Position numbers and translations under genes: made by a program. A stretch of DNA of 64,000 bases. Origin: Flaccisagitta enflata (lineage: Eukaryota; Chaetognatha; Sagittoidea; Aphragmophora). Location: NCBI GenBank assembly GCA_965153355.1, contig OZ231126.1:68696001-68760000 (forward strand). Reading direction: 5' to 3'. Below are positions 60,091 to 64,000 of this stretch, one piece after another. Under the pieces are notes generated by a model. It saw nothing but the letters and a program-made list of their open reading frames with translations, was not told the origin of the DNA and did not search any database. How positions within the stretch are numbered: the stretch's first letter is position 1; every line of letters starts with the position of its first letter.

Positions 60091-60812
60091 TACTCTGAAT
60101 TTTCCGCTTGTTTATACTCAGGATGGACTTACTGAACTAGGATCCAGCTTCAAAGAAATCTCTCTTGTGGCGCCCTTTGAAAAATATTCAAAATTGATTG
60201 TTTTTCATCCTATTTTGCACCTAGATTTGAGAGGGTTGTTAGTAAACCTTTTAAGATAGCATATTTGAATTCCTGATAAAATTTCCTTTCATTTGATAGG
60301 TCGCACTATATATTTTTAAAAAGAGATCAAATTTTCAATTTTTTAACCACCGTTGCAATTTATTAATTTTGGTAACGCAGGCTTAAAACCTAAGAATTTT
60401 ATTTCTTCTTAAAAATATATAGTGCGACCTATCAAATGAAAGGAAATTTCATCAGGAATTCAAATATGCTATCTAAAAAGATCTTCTAACAACCCTAAAA
60501 ATTCTGACTGCAAAGTAAGAGGAAAAATTGTCGATTTTGGATTTTTTTCAAAAAGCGCTACAAGAAAGATTTCTTTGAAGCTGGATTCCTATTCAGGAGG
60601 TCCACATTGAGTGTAAACAAGCAGAAAATCAAGAGTAATACATAAAACCACCTGGCGGTAGCTTGAACGGACGGTGAGGAATTAAGCGTCCTTTAATTAG
60701 CCCAGATACCAAGAATGAAGCTAAGAAAATGAAATTAAGGTTTCAAAAATTCATCCTCCAGTTTTAGTCAGGTTTGCTCGGAATGTACTGTACAAAGAGA
60801 AAGAAAGGAAAC

Positions 60813-61290
60813 AGGTCGCCCAAGGGCGATATGTGACCAGCAATACCCGTTGCCCTGCTTTGTACGATTGTGAAATAGAGTGAGAGGAAGCAGGGCAGCG
60901 AGCCTGAAGGGGAGGAAGTCCTGAAGAACACAGGGGACTTCTTTTTGTCATTCCGTTTGTCCGTTCATCCGTTCATCCATCTTTCCGTCCGTCCATCCTG
61001 CGTTCCCCCCAGGCCGGAGGCCCTCTCAAGTCTGAAATCTACCCTCTCAGGCCTTGAATCTGTAAGGGCAGATTTCAGGCTTGAGAGGACAAATTTCAGG
61101 CCTGAGAGGGCAGATTCAAGGCCTGAGGAGAGATATCAGGCCTGAGAGGGTAAATTTCAGGTCTGAGAGGGCAGATTTCTGGCCTGGGAGGGTCTGGGAG
61201 TGGGGACAAACGGACAAACAGACTTACAGAATGACGATCGAAAGTCCCCCTGTGTTCTACACGACTTTGTTCCCTTCGGAGCCGCTGCCC
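60813..61290. mobile_element. Foldback element FB-6, both arms present
   Basis: GGTCGCCCAAGGGCGATATG, ATACCCGTTGCCCTGC, GGAAGCAGGGCAGCG, GAACACAGGGGAC and a GTCCGTCC run, then core units that flip after only two or three. The mirrored arm has GGACAAACGGACAAAC, GTCCCCCTGTGTTCTAC and GGAGCCGCTGCCC. It begins 28 bp after the end of the 59,228-60,785 element. Confidence 0.88.
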
Positions 61291-61306
61291 AAAAAGGGAG
61301 AAAACG

Positions 61307-61385
<79 letters not shown>

Positions 61386-61386
61386 A
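61307..61386. repeat. (GAAA)n microsatellite
   Basis: About 80 bp of AAAG, abutting FB-6. Confidence 0.96.
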
Positions 61387-61439
61387 AACACCAAACAAAC
61401 TAGGAAAGAAAGAAGGAAGGAAGAGAAGCAGAAAAGATA

Positions 61440-61575
61440 GAAACAAACACACAAATAAAAACAATAATAAACAAACAGACAAACAAACAACCAAACAAAC
61501 AAAAGTAGTAAACAAACAAACAAACAAACAAACAGTCAAGCAAACAAACAATAGAAATAAACAAACAAACAAAAG
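61440..61575. repeat. Degenerate (AAAC)n tract
   Basis: AAAC tetranucleotides with interruptions. Confidence 0.92.
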
Positions 61576-61825
61576 AAACCAAGGAAAAAAGAAAGATATT
61601 TTCATGGCACTCATCGTCGGTAGGTGGCGCTCTTTCGCGCGCGCCTCTTTTTGAATTATTTCCGGTGTTTAGAATTTTTAATTCCCGCAGGCGGCTGATT
61701 ATAGATGGCGCTCTCTCACTCAGGACCAAAGCGCCCGTTTATTAGAATTTCGCATTTATTCATTTCTATCTTTGGAGGGGATGAAAGCCATTGTCGGTTT
61801 ATGTCACTCGCTGTTTAGATTCGGT

Positions 61826-61998
61826 TGAATGTCTGAATGTCTGTCTGAATGTCTGTCTGAATGTCTATCTGAATGTCTGTCGGAATGTCTGTCCGAATGT
61901 TTGTCTGATTGCTTGTCTAAATGTCTGTCTGAATGTCTGTCTAAATGTTTGTCTGAATGTCGGTCTGAATGACTGTCTGAATGACTGTCTGAATCTTT
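61826..61998 (+). repeat. 12-bp minisatellite (GAATGTCTGTCT)n
   Basis: About fourteen units. The 12-bp length keeps frame, so a four-residue periodic frame (CLNV type) is open, but it is not convincing as a gene. Confidence 0.93.
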
Positions 61999-62966
61999 CT
62001 GTCTGATCTGTCTGTCCTTTGATCTGAGTTGGTTCAATTGTCTTTCGATGTTGGTCATCAAAACGTCATTTATGACTGTCTTTCTAATGTCTGCGTTATG
62101 TTCATATGTCTTCCGCTGTTCGCCATCAATACAATATGGAAACAAAAGGAGAAGGAAGGGGGGGGGGTTAAATAACAATCAATAGCAATGAAAAACAAGA
62201 ACCACGTTATCCTCTTCGTTTTTCTTTTTCTTTTGTCTCTTAGCTTTAATCTCAGACCTACGTAAAGGAGACAGTCAGACAGTATTGCAACAAAACTTAA
62301 AAGATGCTCAAAGATAGAAGATAGCCAAGTACTTGGGTACCGCAAGTACGAAATTCCTTTAGTCACACAATGTAAGCTTTCCTACACGGCTGATCAAACC
62401 GTTGGCTGGGGTACTTGGATAAGGAAACCCGTAAATTTACAGTCAGTTCCGGAATTTAAACAAAAACGTCCAAGTGTCTAAGGATTGGCAAGAAACTGTT
62501 GTCTCATTAACGCCAAAATTAAATGACGGACATATCCCACAGTGACTGTTAACACAAACCAGAGCTGAGTTTGCAAGAAAAGGGTCCGTCTTAGTTAGGG
62601 TTCAACAGTGTGTTACCGCAGGACTCAGTAGAATGAGTGATACTATACTTAGTGGTAGAATGATCCGCGGACGACGCCAAGAGTAGCTTCCTGATTTCGG
62701 GACGGATCAAGATCTCCGTGGACTCAAACGGGAGCTATACCTGTCTATTAGACCTGTGCACAATATCAGAACGATATATTAAGTGGAAGTGTAAGACCAA
62801 GGCGTGTTTGTGACAGGTGTGAGTGTCACCAATCGAGCCGCCGATTACACAGATTTCTCGCTGAATCGAACCTCAACGAGAGCATGTGAACGCAACTTTG
62901 GCGGTTTTAGCTTGCAGTAAAATGGTGTTTTTTGAAAGTTTTGCTTTTGCAATGTCTTTCTTCTCC
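61999..62966. other. No recognised gene
   Basis: The stretch 62,380-62,930 is free of simple repeats and of balanced composition, but every frame is broken by stops. It may be an old mobile-element remnant. I cannot assign it. Confidence 0.4.
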
Positions 62967-63097
62967 TTTTTAGTTGCAACCACGCAAATCTTTAATAGGC
63001 TTTGTTCCTCCATCAGTTTGTCAGTCTGTCTGTGTCATTAATCCATCACGCTTGAGTTGAAGATGCAAAAAACGGGCATTTATGATGCTGTTGTTGG

Positions 63098-63176
<79 letters not shown>

Positions 63177-63251
63177 AGGTGGTGTTGGGGTGAGGCCTAG
63201 GGTTTGTTACCCCTGCCCACCCGTCACAATGATATTGTGACCCCACGTTAC
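62967..63251 (+). repeat. CYGT element, second subfamily, with (GT)n
   Basis: Left end TTTTTAGTTGCAACCACGCAAATC, CGCTTGAGTTGAAGATG and GGGCATTTATGATG. The TGTGTG segment is expanded to ~77 bp (63,098-63,174), and GGTGTTGGGGTGAGG and TGATATTGTGACCCCACGTTACC form the right end. The (GT)n is an element-internal expansion. Confidence 0.85.
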
Positions 63252-63892
63252 CTCATCGTCTTTTTCTCCATCTTAGTCTTTTTTTCATCTCCTTTTTTCT
63301 TCTTTGTTGTCACCTTCTTCTTTTTCTTTTTAGTAGCGTGAATAGAGTTGGTATGTCTGTCTGTCGGTTGGTCTGTTGGCAGTCTTACTGAAATGTAGGC
63401 TTTTGATCTTAGATAAGACAAAGGTAACTACAGGGCATCTTATGTCATTGAGACCACCAATAATAAGTTGGTTTTGCTTTCTGAAAACGTAAAATTAGTC
63501 CGGAATGGCCATGGAAATCGACCTTACATGCTTCTTATCAGCCCTCTATTTAGCTGTATATCTCTTGAACCTAAATTCAACTTTTAAAAAAAGTTTTATC
63601 GCTGCAAAACAGTTATAACCTTTTGACCCGAATAAAGCCATATAATGCTAAAATCAAAGAGCGACGCCTCACTTACTACCTATGGGTAGTCCCTTGCAGG
63701 TGGGCAAGGGAAGTCATTCAAATGGGGCCAGGGCACTAAAAGATATGGACGGGGGCTACTAAGTGGGTTGGCAGGAGCAGTATTGCATCATTTCCACTAA
63801 TTTCGCATCTCCCAAAATTCCGTGTAATAACCCAACCTTCCCACCTTCCAACCTACAGGTAACCTCTTGTAAAGTTGCTTAGCATTAGTGGA
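63252..63892. other. No recognised gene; CYGT scraps
   Basis: TTTTTAGTAGCGTGAATAGAG and GTCTGTCTGTCGGTTGG lie at about 63,328-63,380. GCAGGTGGGCAAGGGAAG and GGCAGGAGCAGTATTGCATC near 63,698-63,790 resemble minus-strand CYGT right parts. Confidence 0.5.
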
Positions 63893-63924
63893 AAGAAAGA
63901 GAGAAAGAAAGAAAGAAAGAAAAA

Positions 63925-63960
<36 letters not shown>

Positions 63961-64000
63961 AGGAAAGAAAGAAAGAAAGAGAGAAAGAGAGAACAAGAGA
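63893..64000. repeat. (AAAG)n microsatellite, runs off the window
   Basis: Purine-only AAAG repeats to the window edge. Confidence 0.95.

Larger units (their letters stand above)
59228..60785. mobile_element. 1,558-bp foldback/MITE with TA duplication, host of two nested elements
   Basis: The TIR starts CATTCCGAGCAAACC and continues GACTAAAACTGGAGGAT, with TA on each side (59,226-59,227 and 60,786-60,787). The inner arms pair over most of the length: ACCGCCAGGTGG near 59,720 with CCACCTGGCGGT near 60,650, GGTCGCACTATATATTTTT near 60,300 with its inverse near 60,410, and ATCCAGCTTCAAAGAAATC near 60,142. There is no coding capacity. Two other elements interrupt the left arm. Confidence 0.88.

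Noticed and set aside
62380-62930. Possible retroelement fragment
   Set aside because: Every frame has frequent stops, and I could not match any motif with confidence.

Overview
This is eukaryotic DNA, almost certainly from an invertebrate animal with a large, repeat-laden genome. The window has one intron-bearing gene, a chymotrypsin-type serine protease with four exons and GT-AG introns. It also holds one decayed autonomous Helitron of the Helentron type, a LINE tail, at least five families of short non-autonomous elements and dozens of long microsatellites. No bacterial or organellar gene and no tRNA or rRNA gene was seen. The phylum is not fixed by the sequence. The abundant ~200-bp elements carrying CYGT/ACRG tetranucleotide runs resemble the Helitron-related elements known from bivalves and other marine invertebrates, so a lophotrochozoan is a reasonable guess only.

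Layout. 1-12,900: repeats, dominated by a ~7.2-kb imperfect palindrome (about 1,630-8,860) with smaller palindromes and CYGT elements inside each arm. 13,854-24,341: a Helentron whose protein order is ubiquitin-specific-protease-like domain, zinc finger, 23-residue coiled-coil repeats, DUF6570-like region, HUH Rep, PIF1 helicase and AP-endonuclease-like nuclease. It is broken by two frameshifts, two single stop codons and a 2,729-bp foldback insertion just before the helicase Walker A motif. 24,342-28,681: several MITEs and CYGT elements. 28,682-32,384: the protease gene (predicted 268 residues). Its second intron is built almost wholly from tandem copies of the end of exon 2 and the start of exon 3. 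32,385-51,300: foldback elements with a ~21-bp minisatellite core, CYGT elements, and TA-type and hAT-type MITEs, often nested. 51,328-51,951: the 3' end of a non-LTR retrotransposon. 52,000-64,000: minisatellites, including a 29-bp satellite with 174-bp higher-order structure, (AAC)n and (CT)n arrays, and a three-level nest of MITEs at 59,228-60,785.

How the parts relate. The Helentron is a plausible source of trans-acting machinery for the CYGT elements, which have Helentron-type architecture (subterminal inverted repeats, a terminal hairpin and an internal microsatellite). This is inference from structure. The protease gene is hemmed in by these elements: one ends about 60 bp upstream of its ATG, and introns 1 and 3 each contain one. 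Most long reading frames in the window are open only because they run through simple repeats, and they are not annotated as genes.
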